From contig CAYUVF010000003.1 in NCBI GenBank assembly GCA_964448045.1, forward strand, positions 45,359-109,358: DNA of 64,000 nt, written 5' to 3'. Source of the DNA: CAYUVF01 sp964448045 (GTDB lineage: Bacteria; Bacteroidota; Rhodothermia; Rhodothermales; Salinibacteraceae). The notes under the pieces were generated by a model. That model was given only the letters and a program-made list of their open reading frames with translations, made no database searches and was not told where the DNA came from. The translations under genes and the position numbers were made by a program. Of this stretch, positions 17,138-26,024 are shown piece by piece (the stretch's first letter is position 1; every line of letters starts with the position of its first letter).

Positions 17138-19405
17138 ATGATGGCACGATGGCGTTGGGGCAAGATGCAGGGATGGGCCGTCGTCATCGGTTGGCTGATG
17201 CTTGGGGGCGTAAGCGCTGCGCAAGCGCAGGAGGCGGCCCGCATTCAGGGCACGGTGCGCGACGCCGTCACGGGCGAAACGCTACCGCTGGCCAACGTAG
17301 TGCTTGCCGGCACCGAGCGCGGGGTCTCAGCCGATAGCCTCGGGCGCTACCGGATCCGGCGCGTACTGCCGGGCACGTACACGGTGGTGGCGTCGTACGT
17401 TGGCTATCAGCGGGCAGAAGCAACGATCACGCTGGCGGCGGGCGCAAGGCGCTCACTCGACTTCGAGCTGCAGCCCGAGGAGGTGGACATCGGCGAGGTG
17501 ACCATTACCGGACAGCGAGCCCGCGCGGAAGACCTCGGCACGGCCACCCTCACCCCCGATGAGGTCAAAAGCCTCCCCACCGTATTGGAGCCCGACGTGT
17601 TTCGCTCGCTTCAACTTTTGCCGGGCGTCAAGGCCGCCTCCGACTTCTCCAGCGGCCTCTACATTCGCGGCGGCAGTCCCGATCAGACGAAGGTGCTGCT
17701 CGATCGCGCGCCCATCTATAATCCGAGTCACGTCTTCGGGTTTTTCTCGACCTTCAATCCGGATGCCATCAGCGATGTGGTGCTCTATAAGGGCGGGTAC
17801 CCGGCGATCTACGGCGGGCGCCTCGGGGCCGTCGTGGATATTGCAAGCCAGAAGGGCACGCCGGACAAAGTTGCGGGTGGGCTCAGCCTCGGGCTGCTCG
17901 CCTCGCGCGCGGATATCAGCGGGCCGTATAGCCGGGGCACGTGGTCGGTAGCGGTGCGGCGGTCGACATTGGAGCCGCTGCTGGCCGGTCTCAACAGCGC
18001 CGACGTGGAAGACATCCCGCAGAGCTTCTACTTTTACGACGTCAATGCAGGCGCGACCTTTCGGGCTACCTCACGGGACCGGCTGGCGCTGTCCGTCTAC
18101 GCGGGGCGCGATCAGCTGGACTATCCGTTTCTCGGGGAGATCCAGTTCGATGTTGCGTATGGCAACCGATCGGCGACGCTCGACTGGCGCCATCTCGTCT
18201 CCGATCGGCTCGTGACGCAGGTGACCGCCACAGCGTCGCACTACTTCAGCGACCCGATTGCCGACATCAGCGGGACGCAGCTCGTGCGCGACAACGATGT
18301 CTACGATCTCACTCTGAGCGGGTCGGCCGTCTGGAGCGCAGGGGCGCACACCGTAGAGGGCGGCGTGCAGGCGGGCCGCTTCACGTCACGGCTGCGCAGT
18401 TCATTCGATCAGCAGGCCGGCTACAGCCCGCGTTTTGCGTCGGGCTATGGCGCGGTCTTTCTGCAGGACACGTATGCCCCCAACCCGCGGTGGCAGCTGC
18501 GCGGCGGCCTCCGCGCCAGCATCTACGAGAGCGGACGCGACCTGCGCCTCGCGCCGCGGCTGTCCATCGAGCATCAGTTGATCGACGGGCTGCGCCTGCA
18601 GGCGGGCTACGGGCGCTACTACCAGTACCTCTCGCTCGTCACCTCCGAGTTGTTCTCGGCGTTCGACTTCTGGCTCACGACCGACGAGCAGGTCACGCCC
18701 ATGTATGGTGATCAGTTCATCGCCGGCGTCAAGACGCGCCCAATGGATAATCTGCAGCTCGATGCCGAGGTCTACTACCGGACGATGCGGGATCTTTTTC
18801 GGCTCGATGATCGGATCTCCGACTACGAGGGGCTGCCCTACCGGGAAACACTGCTGCTGGGGGAGGGCTATGCCTACGGTGCCGAGGTCACGCTGCGCCG
18901 GCCCGAGGGGCGTCTCAACGGTTTTGTGGGCTACACGTGGGGGCGAACGGAGCGGCGGTACTGGGGCTTCGAGGAGTTCGAGTTCTACCCGCCGAAGTTC
19001 GACCGCACCCACGATCTGACGGCCGTGCTCAATCTCGACCTCAGCGATCACTGGCGGGTGACGAGCGTCTTTACCTACGCAACCGGGCAAGCCTACAGCG
19101 AGCCCGTGGCGCAGTACAAACTGCTCGATTCGCCCTACAGCAGCAGCCCCATCGACACGTTCGTCTCGGATTTCAACGCGCAGCGGCTTCCGGCTTATCA
19201 TCGACTCGATGTCGGCCTGCGCAACAAGGGCTCTTTCTTCGGATGGGCCGACTACGAGGTCCAGATGCAACTGGTCAACGCCTATGGGCGGCGCAACATC
19301 TGGTTCTACCTCTTCCAGGCCGAGGGCGACAACACCGTCAGCCGCGACGCCGTACCGCAGATCCCCATTCCGCTGCCCAACCTCTCGCTGACGCTCCGCT
19401 TCTGA
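17138..19405 (+). CDS. TonB-dependent outer-membrane receptor
   Basis: 755 residues. Signal peptide from the start at 17138 (MQGWAVVIGWLMLGG, cleavage near AQAQ), followed by a carboxypeptidase-regulatory-like beta-sandwich (RIQGTVRDAVTGETLPLANV to about residue 110). Then comes a plug domain with the typical LPTVLEPDVFRSLQLLPG and LYIRGGSPDQTKVLLD, and a 22-strand barrel ending in PNLSLTLRF with the C-terminal Phe. It is shorter than most SusC proteins and lacks the SusC signature, so it fits the general TonB receptor class with a CarboxypepD_reg-like N-terminus. The downstream DUF4249 lipoprotein starts 4 bp after its stop, a pair often seen in Bacteroidota. Substrate unknown. Confidence 0.88.
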   Translation: MMARWRWGKMQGWAVVIGWLMLGGVSAAQAQEAARIQGTVRDAVTGETLPLANVVLAGTERGVSADSLGRYRIRRVLPGTYTVVASYVGYQRAEATITLAAGARRSLDFELQPEEVDIGEVTITGQRARAEDLGTATLTPDEVKSLPTVLEPDVFRSLQLLPGVKAASDFSSGLYIRGGSPDQTKVLLDRAPIYNPSHVFGFFSTFNPDAISDVVLYKGGYPAIYGGRLGAVVDIASQKGTPDKVAGGLSLGLLASRADISGPYSRGTWSVAVRRSTLEPLLAGLNSADVEDIPQSFYFYDVNAGATFRATSRDRLALSVYAGRDQLDYPFLGEIQFDVAYGNRSATLDWRHLVSDRLVTQVTATASHYFSDPIADISGTQLVRDNDVYDLTLSGSAVWSAGAHTVEGGVQAGRFTSRLRSSFDQQAGYSPRFASGYGAVFLQDTYAPNPRWQLRGGLRASIYESGRDLRLAPRLSIEHQLIDGLRLQAGYGRYYQYLSLVTSELFSAFDFWLTTDEQVTPMYGDQFIAGVKTRPMDNLQLDAEVYYRTMRDLFRLDDRISDYEGLPYRETLLLGEGYAYGAEVTLRRPEGRLNGFVGYTWGRTERRYWGFEEFEFYPPKFDRTHDLTAVLNLDLSDHWRVTSVFTYATGQAYSEPVAQYKLLDSPYSSSPIDTFVSDFNAQRLPAYHRLDVGLRNKGSFFGWADYEVQMQLVNAYGRRNIWFYLFQAEGDNTVSRDAVPQIPIPLPNLSLTLRF

Positions 19406-19408
19406 CCC

Positions 19409-20359
19409 ATGATTACCTCCCTCATGTCGCTGCGCGAACGTGTGTTCAGGGGATGGATGGCCGTTGGGCTCGCGGGCCTGCTCCTGATGGCCGGGTGCGA
19501 CACCACGCCCAGCACCGAGGCTTCCGAGCGGCAGATCGTCGTCGAGAGCTATCTGATTGCACAGGAGCCGCTGCTCCCAGTCCGCCTCAGCCGCACAGCT
19601 CCGATCGATGTCACCTACGATTTTAACGAACTGGCCCTCCAGGATGCGACCGTGGCCGTGGCGCGGCTCGACGATAGCGGAGCGGTAACCGAGCGTTACC
19701 CGTACCGCGAAGATCCGGAGGCGCTCGGAGTGTACCGCCCCCTGAGTGCCGAGCGCGTCCGGCCACTGGGCACGTATCGGTTGGAGGTGCGCACAGCGGG
19801 CGGCCAATCCGTGACGGCGACGACGGTGGTGCCCGATACCTTTCGGGTCGTGCGGGTGGAAAACGATCCCGTCGTCTATCAGGACGACCGGCAGATCGCC
19901 TTCACGCTCACCCCCAGCGCGTACCCGGGCCGCGATCAGGCCTTTTATCTGTTTACGACCGAGGCGCTGGAGCCCACGGCCAACCGGCTCACACCGCTTG
20001 CAGCCGAGTTTTTCGAGAACGGATCGGTCACGCTGGAGGACTTGCGCCGCACCTCCTCGCCCGTGCTCAACGAAGCCAGCTACATCCAGAATCCAGATGG
20101 CACGCTCACGGTACGCCTGCCGTGGATTGCGGTCACGTTCTACGGGCGCAACCGCTCGACGACGAATGCGCTCGACGATAACTTGTACGATTTCGTCCGC
20201 TCGCAGAACGCGCAACAGAATGGCGGCGCCTTTTCTCCGGGCGCCATCCCGAACGTGATCGAGCACGTGGAGGGCGGCACGGGCGTGTTCGGAAGCCTGG
20301 CGCGGCAGAGCCGCACGGTGCGCGTGTTGCGGCCCTCGGATGCCCCGTCGTCCCCGTAA
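19409..20359 (+). CDS. DUF4249-type lipoprotein, TonB receptor partner
   Basis: 316 residues. A lipoprotein signal is seen as WMAVGLAGLLLMAGC with a lipobox Cys at residue 30. The mature part begins with IVVESYLIAQEPLLPVRLSRT, followed by beta-rich segments including VRPLGTYRLEV and VTATTVVPDTFRVV, the layout expected for DUF4249 proteins. These are encoded next to TonB receptors and are thought to sit on the outer membrane with them. The gene starts 4 bp after the receptor stop, so the two form an operon. Ligand unknown. Confidence 0.8.
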   Translation: MITSLMSLRERVFRGWMAVGLAGLLLMAGCDTTPSTEASERQIVVESYLIAQEPLLPVRLSRTAPIDVTYDFNELALQDATVAVARLDDSGAVTERYPYREDPEALGVYRPLSAERVRPLGTYRLEVRTAGGQSVTATTVVPDTFRVVRVENDPVVYQDDRQIAFTLTPSAYPGRDQAFYLFTTEALEPTANRLTPLAAEFFENGSVTLEDLRRTSSPVLNEASYIQNPDGTLTVRLPWIAVTFYGRNRSTTNALDDNLYDFVRSQNAQQNGGAFSPGAIPNVIEHVEGGTGVFGSLARQSRTVRVLRPSDAPSSP

Positions 20360-20377
20360 CGCCGACTCCGCGAGCGG

Positions 20378-20385
20378 TACCTTTG
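20378..20385 (+). promoter_or_regulatory. candidate Bacteroidota-type -7 element for otsAB
   Basis: TACCTTTG matches the TAnnTTTG box used by primary sigma factors of Bacteroidota. It lies 116 bp before the otsA start. A clear -33 TTG is not visible at the expected distance, so this is tentative. Confidence 0.35.
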
Positions 20386-20501
20386 GGTAGAGGCGATGAG
20401 CCGTTGTTTGAGGTCGAACGTTGGACCAGGCTCGGCCATATAACCGATGATTCATCGCTCCTCGCCTTCACCTCCTCATCCACTCAGCCGCCAAAGAGAC
20501 T

Positions 20502-21866
20502 GTGAGCTTCATCGTTGTCGCTAACCGGGCCCCCATTCGTAAGACCGATGAGGGATGGGCCACCTCCGTGGGCGGATTGACCTCGGCCCTGCTTCCCGTG
20601 CTGGAGCGCCAGGGAGGCGTGTGGGTTAGCATGGGCGAAGATCCGAAGCTGCCCGAGCGCCAACCCTTCCCCGCCACCGATCCCAACTTCGTGGTGCGGC
20701 GCGTTCCGTTGAGCACTGAAGAGCTCGATGATTATTACTACGGGATGGCCAACCGCGTCCTGTGGCCCGTCTCGCATTATATGATTCAGCATCTCGAGCT
20801 GAAGGGGCGTTTCATCGGGACCTATCGCGACGTCAACCGGCAGTTTGCCCAAGCTGTGCTGCAGGAGAGCGCCGACACGGATTCCATCTGGTTCCAGGAT
20901 TACCACCTGATGCTGGCTCCGCAGATCGTGCGCAAGGAGCGCCCGCACGCCACCATCGGCCACTTCTGGCACATCCCATGGCCCGCGATGGAGGTCTTTC
21001 GCATCCTGCCGTGGTCGCGCGAGCTGTTGCGCGGGATGCTGGGTTGCGACCTCATCGGGTTTCACGTCGAAGAGTACGTCGACAATTTCATCGAGAGCGC
21101 CCGCGTGCTGCTCGGCGCCGAGGTGGGCGAGGACTGGGTGCGCTGGGAAGGGCACACCACGCGCGTAGAGGCGCATCCCATCGGCATCGATGTGGGGCGC
21201 TTTGAGCGCATGGCCGCCTCCAGCGAGGTGGCACAGCAGATCGAGGACCTGGAAAACCGCTTCGATACCGAGCACATGGTCATCGGTATTGACCGGCTGG
21301 ATTACACGAAAGGTGTCCTTTCGCGGCTGGAGGCCTTCGAGCAGTTCCTCAGCGAAAATCCCGATTACCACGGCAAGGTGACGTTCTACCAGATTGCCAC
21401 GCCGAGCCGCACCAAGGTGGCGTCCTATCAGCAGCTCAAGCGCGAGGTCGACGAAGCCGTGGGGCGCATCAACGGCCAGTTTGCGCGCAACAACTGGGTG
21501 CCTGTTAACTATCGGTATCGAACGTACACGCAGAAGGAGCTGTGCGCCTTCTACCGCGCCGCCGACGCCGCGCTGATCACCCCACTGCGCGATGGAATGA
21601 ACGTCGTCACGCAGGAGTTTATCACCGCGTCGGAGTCGGGGGTGCTGATTCTCTCGGAGCTAACCGGCGCCGCCTATCTGTTGCCCGAAGCGTTGCAGGT
21701 CAATCCGTACGATCAGGACGGGCTGGCACGGTCGATCAAGAAGGCGCTCGAAATGCCGCCCGCCGAGAAGACCGAGCGCCTGAGCGGCCTCAAGGAAACC
21801 GTTCGCGAGCTCGATGTGCACCGCTGGGCCGATGCGTTTCTGGATGCCCTCCACGCCGAGAGCTGA
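20502..21866 (+). CDS. otsA: alpha,alpha-trehalose-phosphate synthase
   Basis: 454 residues, GT20 family. Joins UDP-glucose (or another NDP-glucose) to glucose-6-phosphate to give trehalose-6-phosphate in the cytoplasm. Seen: N-terminal FIVVANRAPI, the GGLTSALLPVL loop that holds the donor phosphates, WFQDYHLMLAP, GHFWHIPWP, IGIDRLDYTKGV and the C-terminal LRDGMNVVTQEF with catalytic acidic residues. The start is taken as GTG at 20502 because the conserved N-terminus begins at once; no ATG is available in a useful place. It is followed after 44 bp by otsB. In halophiles this pathway makes an osmoprotectant, which fits the inferred lifestyle. Confidence 0.94.
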   Translation: MSFIVVANRAPIRKTDEGWATSVGGLTSALLPVLERQGGVWVSMGEDPKLPERQPFPATDPNFVVRRVPLSTEELDDYYYGMANRVLWPVSHYMIQHLELKGRFIGTYRDVNRQFAQAVLQESADTDSIWFQDYHLMLAPQIVRKERPHATIGHFWHIPWPAMEVFRILPWSRELLRGMLGCDLIGFHVEEYVDNFIESARVLLGAEVGEDWVRWEGHTTRVEAHPIGIDVGRFERMAASSEVAQQIEDLENRFDTEHMVIGIDRLDYTKGVLSRLEAFEQFLSENPDYHGKVTFYQIATPSRTKVASYQQLKREVDEAVGRINGQFARNNWVPVNYRYRTYTQKELCAFYRAADAALITPLRDGMNVVTQEFITASESGVLILSELTGAAYLLPEALQVNPYDQDGLARSIKKALEMPPAEKTERLSGLKETVRELDVHRWADAFLDALHAES

Positions 21867-21910
21867 CCTCCGTTTCCCTCGATACGTTCCCTCGCTGATC
21901 CCCTGTGTCT

Positions 21911-22621
21911 ATGACAGTTCCCGATCCCCCGGTGGTGCACGCGCCGCTTTTCTTCATCGACTACGACGGCACGCTCGCCCCGATTGTCGACGATCCGGAC
22001 GAAGCGTATCCGCACCCCGAGGCGCCTGCACTCCTGAAGCAGTTGGATGCCCAGTACCCGCTCTGGATTATTACGGGGCGGCACCTGCAGGCGCTCGACG
22101 GCCTGCTCGATCTGCCGCTGCGTGCGATCGGGTTGCATGGCGCGCAGGAGGGGCGCATCGGGGGGACGATCCACCGGCTTACGCCCGATGATGCGGCGAA
22201 CGCGCTCCGGCAGCTGCGCCAGACGGTGCCGTCGGGACAGGGCGTGGAGGTGGAGGACAAAGATACGGCGTTTGCGGTGCACTACCGCGCGGCCGAAGAC
22301 GAGGTAGAGGCCCGCGAGCGCATCAGCGCCTGGGCCGATACCGTGCCTGATATGCTGGAGGCCATCTGGGGCAAGAAGGTGATGGAGTTGCGGCCCAAGG
22401 GGATGAGCAAAGGCACGGCCGTCCGCCAAATCGCTGATGACTTCCCCGATCACACGCCCGTTTACCTCGGCGACGACGTGACCGACGAAGACGCCTTCGC
22501 CGCGTTGCAGGACCTCGACGAGGCCATCACGATCAAAGTGGGCGACGGCGATACGAAGGCCGAGTACCGGATCAGCGCCCCCGATGATGTCATCGAGTAT
22601 CTGCGGCAGTACGTTGGTTAG
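21911..22621 (+). CDS. otsB: trehalose-6-phosphate phosphatase
   Basis: 236 residues, HAD superfamily. Removes phosphate from trehalose-6-phosphate to give free trehalose. Motif I is FFIDYDGTLAP near residue 14-24 with the nucleophile Asp; motif II is around WIITGRH; the GVEVEDKDTAFAVHY cap segment and motif IV VYLGDDVTDEDAF are all present. The start is the ATG at 21911; a GTG two codons earlier is possible. Forms an operon with otsA. Size is normal for the family. Confidence 0.93.
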   Translation: MTVPDPPVVHAPLFFIDYDGTLAPIVDDPDEAYPHPEAPALLKQLDAQYPLWIITGRHLQALDGLLDLPLRAIGLHGAQEGRIGGTIHRLTPDDAANALRQLRQTVPSGQGVEVEDKDTAFAVHYRAAEDEVEARERISAWADTVPDMLEAIWGKKVMELRPKGMSKGTAVRQIADDFPDHTPVYLGDDVTDEDAFAALQDLDEAITIKVGDGDTKAEYRISAPDDVIEYLRQYVG

Positions 22622-22660
22622 GGAACGGGTAAGAGGTAGGGGGAGAGAGTTTTGAAAGTT

Positions 22661-22722
22661 GAGAGTAGAAGATAGCAAACGCCTGTTGGCCAAGAGGCTG
22701 TTTTCAATCTTCTGCTATTCTC
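22661..22722. terminator. imperfect inverted repeat between convergent genes
   Basis: Left arm 22661-22684 (GAGAGTAGAAGATAGC, then AAACGCCT) pairs imperfectly with the right arm 22695-22722 (AGGCTGTTTTCAATC, then TTCTGCTATTCTC), loop GTTGGCCAAG. It lies between the otsB stop and the stop of the GH15 gene and could stop transcription from both sides. Confidence 0.45.
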
Positions 22723-22790
22723 GCTTGGTATTGGGGCAAACCACTTGGTGGACCCTCTTTCTCACTCCCTCATACCCCTTGCCTGGAGAT

Positions 22791-24653
22791 TTACCATCCC
22801 TCGTCCATCCGTTTGAGGTTTTCGAGGCGGAAGATGGCGTTGAGCAGGCCGAGGTGGCTGAAGCCCTGGGGGAAGTTGCCGAGTAGCGCACCGGTATCGG
22901 GGTGCACCTCTTCGGTGTAAAGGCCCAGCGGACTCATGTGGTCAATCAGCTTGGCGAGCAGGGCACGGGCGGTACGCAGGTCGCCAGCGAGGGCGGTGGC
23001 TTCGACCATCCAGAAGGAGGGCAGAAGGAACGCGCCTTCGGGCCCGTCAAGGCCATCTTCGTTCAGGTAGCGGTAGAGCAGCTCATCGGAGCCGGCGCGC
23101 AGGCGTGTGGTACAGGCTTCGAGTGTGCTTTTGAAGCGCGGATCGCTGGCATCGAGGAAGCCGACGGTGGGCATCACAAGCACGGAGGCGTCGAGCGCAT
23201 CCGTGCCGTAGCTCTGCGTGAACGCGCCGAGGTCGGCGTTCCAGGCGTTTTCGAGCACCTGCTCGCGGATCTGATTGGCAGCGGCGCTCCAGTCGTCGGC
23301 GGGGGCGTCGGCGCCGAGCTGCTCCGCGAGGGTGGCGGCGCGCGTCAGTCCGACCCACGCCCACACCTTCGAGTAGGTGTAGTGGCGCGGCTCGGTGCGC
23401 GCCTCCCAGATGCCCGCGTCGGGCTCGTTCCAGCGCTGGTAGATCACGTGGGTGAGCTCGGAGAGCTTTTCCCACTCGGTGATGGTAAGCAGCCCGCCCT
23501 GCCGGTCGTAGCGCAGGGCGGCGTCGAGCAGGCTGCCGTAAATATCGAGCTGGTGCTGATGCGCCGCGCCGTTCCCGATGCGCACCGGCGTGGAGTTGCG
23601 ATAGCCGCGCAGGGGGAGCGTCCGCTCGGGCAACTCGCGCTCGCCGCGGATGCTGTACATCACCCGGAGCGGCCCGCCTTCGAGCGCCTGGCCGAGCAGC
23701 CAGTCGAAGTAGGCGGTGCCTTCGCTCGTGTACTGCGCCTGAAAGAGGGCGCGGAGCGTAAAGGCCGAGTCGCGCACCCACGAGTAGCGGTAGTCCCAGT
23801 TGCGCTCGCCGCCGGGCCATTCGGGCAGCGACATGGACGGCGCTGCGACGATGGCGCCGGTGGGCTCGTAGATGAGCAGCTTGAGGGCGAGCATGCTGCG
23901 CTCCACGGTTTCGCGGTAGCGCCCGTGGTAGGGGAGTCGATCGATCCAGTTGCGCCAGAATGTGCGCACCGACCACAGCCGCCGGTCGCCCTGATAGCTA
24001 GCCACCGGATGAATGTTATCGGCGCCCCAGTCGGCGACGACGTAGGTTTCCTGCCCGGCGCGGAGGGTGGTTTGGCCGACGGCGCCGGCGTCGGTGAGGG
24101 TCATCGGGAGGACGGTGGAGAGGACAATGGCCTGGCCGTCGGCATCGGTAGCGCGAACGCCGTAGGTCGAGCGGTCCATCGCGGGAGCTGTCATCCCGTA
24201 GTCGAACCGAGGGTCGAAGATGATCTCCATCTCCACTTCTCCCTGCACACCTTCGATGCGCCGGTAGATCTCGGCCGTCGGCACTTTGCGCTCGGTGTAC
24301 GACATGAAGTCGCGCACGCGGACGACGCCGTGTGTCGTGGAAAACTCGGTGACGAGCACGTTCGTCCCCGGCTCGTAGTACTGCTTGGCCGTGTACGGAT
24401 CGGTGGGGCGGACGACGAAGCGCCCCGCCGAAGGATCGAGCAGGGCGCCAAAGACGGAGGGGCTGTCGAAGTCGGGCAGGCACGCCCAGTCGACCGAACC
24501 ATCGGCTCCCACGAGCGCGGCCGTCCGGCTGTCACCAATGACGCCATATGCTTCCAGCGGTTTGTCGTCGGGAGGCAGGGTGGGATCGAACTGAAAGGAG
24601 CGTGCGTGCCGATTGGGCACCCGAAGCGTAGGGTCTTGACGCGGAGGCGCCAT
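22791..24653 (-). CDS. GH15-family glucoamylase or trehalase-like hydrolase
   Basis: 620 residues, with an N-terminal beta-sandwich (DKPLEAYGVIGDSRTAALV to about 260) and a C-terminal (alpha/alpha)6 barrel, the order typical of prokaryotic GH15 enzymes. Seen: NWDYRYSWVRDSAFTL, the HQHQLDIYGS motif, GIWEARTEPRHYTYSK with the likely catalytic acid Glu, and LYTEEVHPDTGALLGNFPQ with the likely catalytic base. Bacterial members of this group include glucoamylases and trehalases. Convergent placement directly against otsAB makes trehalose a plausible substrate, but glycogen or maltodextrin cannot be excluded. The start ATG at 24653 is chosen because the conserved region begins soon after; no signal peptide is seen, so it should be cytoplasmic. 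Confidence 0.87.
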   Translation of the reverse strand: MAPPRQDPTLRVPNRHARSFQFDPTLPPDDKPLEAYGVIGDSRTAALVGADGSVDWACLPDFDSPSVFGALLDPSAGRFVVRPTDPYTAKQYYEPGTNVLVTEFSTTHGVVRVRDFMSYTERKVPTAEIYRRIEGVQGEVEMEIIFDPRFDYGMTAPAMDRSTYGVRATDADGQAIVLSTVLPMTLTDAGAVGQTTLRAGQETYVVADWGADNIHPVASYQGDRRLWSVRTFWRNWIDRLPYHGRYRETVERSMLALKLLIYEPTGAIVAAPSMSLPEWPGGERNWDYRYSWVRDSAFTLRALFQAQYTSEGTAYFDWLLGQALEGGPLRVMYSIRGERELPERTLPLRGYRNSTPVRIGNGAAHQHQLDIYGSLLDAALRYDRQGGLLTITEWEKLSELTHVIYQRWNEPDAGIWEARTEPRHYTYSKVWAWVGLTRAATLAEQLGADAPADDWSAAANQIREQVLENAWNADLGAFTQSYGTDALDASVLVMPTVGFLDASDPRFKSTLEACTTRLRAGSDELLYRYLNEDGLDGPEGAFLLPSFWMVEATALAGDLRTARALLAKLIDHMSPLGLYTEEVHPDTGALLGNFPQGFSHLGLLNAIFRLENLKRMDEGW

Positions 24654-24840
24654 GTCGAAAAGAGAAATCAGCGGGTGGGTTGGCGAGGGGACGCTACCTA
24701 TATAGCAAAAATTGGGCGAACTCGAAAATGAGGGCGGCTGCGGCGTCAAATGAAAAAATATCGTCCGGCCCGGTCCGGCCCGTGAACTTTCGCGCAGGGC
24801 ATCAGTGAACGAGAGTGAAGTGTCATACACACGCATTTAT

Positions 24841-25020
24841 CGCACATGCTGTTTTCTGCGCTGCAGCGGTCGTGTCCAAGAGCGACTTGTCTCTGTACAG
24901 GTCCACGGAAGGGTTTCATCCGAGCAGTAGACGACATGTGCGCGCGCTGATGCTAATGGCGCCGTTTCAGTGCTGTACCGATGCGCCCCTTCCGGTTTTT
25001 CCGCGAGGGGCTTTTTGTTT
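24841..25020 (+). ncRNA. candidate structured RNA ending in a terminator
   Basis: A non-coding stretch ahead of the sulfurtransferase. CGCACATG (24841-24848) and CATGTGCG (24935-24942) can close a multi-branched fold. Inside are GTCTCTG...CAGTAGAC (a stem with one bulge), the hairpin CGGAAGGGTTTCATCCG and GTCG...CGAC. The RNA would end at the terminator hairpin 24985-25011 and its T-run. A terminator here has no upstream gene on this strand to stop, so it implies either a small RNA or a leader with premature termination of the gene at 25094. No riboswitch class was recognised. The remainder of the 24654-25093 spacer shows only AT-rich patches near 24700-24770 that may hold the GH15 promoter. 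Confidence 0.35.
24985..25019 (+). terminator. rho-independent terminator upstream of sulfurtransferase
   Basis: Stem GCCCCT/AGGGGC (24985-24990 and 25006-25011) around a Pro-like TTTTT loop region, followed by CTTTTTGTTTGTG. It lies 75 bp before the sulfurtransferase start and after no plus-strand gene. Confidence 0.6.
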
Positions 25021-25093
25021 GTGTGTCATCCGTTTGTTTGTGCGCCATCCGCGATGCTCCTTCGATTCTCGATCATTCAACGCTCCAATCATC

Positions 25094-25966
25094 ATGGCCG
25101 ACTACGCACACTCCGAGGTGCTCGTCTCCACCGACTGGGTCGCCGATCACCTCGACGACACCGACGACATCCGCATTATCGAGTCGGACGAAGATGTGCT
25201 GCTCTACGAGACCGGGCATATCCCGAATGCTGTCAAGGTCGATTGGGTCGCCGATCTGCAGCAAGACGAGATGCGCGACTTCATTACGGCCGAGCAGTTC
25301 GCCGACCTCTGCGCCGAGAAGGGTATTCGCAATGATACGACCGTCGTCTTCTACGGCGATAAAAACAACTGGTGGGCCTGTTACGCCTTCTGGGTGTTCA
25401 AGCTCTACGGCCACGAGGATTGCCTCATCATGGACGGCGGCCGCAAGAAGTGGGTCGATGAAGATCGGCCGATGACGACGGAGACGCCGGCCTACCCCCG
25501 CGCCGAGTACACCGCTCCCGCCGGCCCCGATCTCTCGATCCGGGCATTCCGCGACGAAGTGCGCGCCCACGCTGAAGCGGGGAAGCCGCTCGTCGACGTG
25601 CGCTCGCCCGAGGAGTTCACGGGCGAACTGACGCACATGCCCGATTATCCGCAAGAAGGTGCGATGCGCGGCGGCCACATCCCTGGTGCCAACAACGTCC
25701 CGTGGAAGCGCGCGGCCAACGACGACGGCACGTTCAAGAGCCGCCGCGAGCTCGAAGCAATCTATCAGCAGGAGATCGGCCTCGACCCAGACGAAGAGAC
25801 CGTGGCGTACTGCCGGATCGGCGAGCGGTCGAGCCACACCTGGTTCGTGCTCAAGTATTTGCTCGGTTTCGACGACGTGAAGAATTACGACGGATCGTGG
25901 ACCGAGTGGGGCAACCTCGTTGGCATGCCCATCGAACAGGGCGAAGGCGACACCGAGAGCATGTAA
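25094..25966 (+). CDS. thiosulfate/3-mercaptopyruvate sulfurtransferase
   Basis: 290 residues, two rhodanese domains: an inactive N-terminal one (about 1-140) and a catalytic C-terminal one (about 150-280). The active loop reads CRIGERSSH with the persulfide-carrying Cys240. This loop form is usual for the thiosulfate sulfurtransferase branch close to SseA/CysA proteins. It accepts sulfur from thiosulfate or mercaptopyruvate and passes it to cyanide or thiol acceptors. The start ATG at 25094 precedes the conserved VLVSTDWVADHL. The protein has no export signal. The sufE gene follows 58 bp later, so both may serve sulfur transfer. A terminator just upstream may control expression. Confidence 0.88.
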   Translation: MADYAHSEVLVSTDWVADHLDDTDDIRIIESDEDVLLYETGHIPNAVKVDWVADLQQDEMRDFITAEQFADLCAEKGIRNDTTVVFYGDKNNWWACYAFWVFKLYGHEDCLIMDGGRKKWVDEDRPMTTETPAYPRAEYTAPAGPDLSIRAFRDEVRAHAEAGKPLVDVRSPEEFTGELTHMPDYPQEGAMRGGHIPGANNVPWKRAANDDGTFKSRRELEAIYQQEIGLDPDEETVAYCRIGERSSHTWFVLKYLLGFDDVKNYDGSWTEWGNLVGMPIEQGEGDTESM

Positions 25967-26024
25967 GCGCGTACAGCCCGAGTTCGACCCAGACCACGAC
26001 CGTATCCACAAGCCCGCTGCTGCG

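Noticed and set aside
20493..20501. Second copy of the MITE end (AGAGACTGT) before otsA
   Set aside because: Only nine bases match, with no partner inverted end or target duplication nearby.
24841..24942. SRP (4.5S) RNA
   Set aside because: CAGG and AGCA flank a GGAA-containing hairpin as in domain IV, but the distance between them is 21 nt instead of about 10, and the invariant tip is not reproduced.
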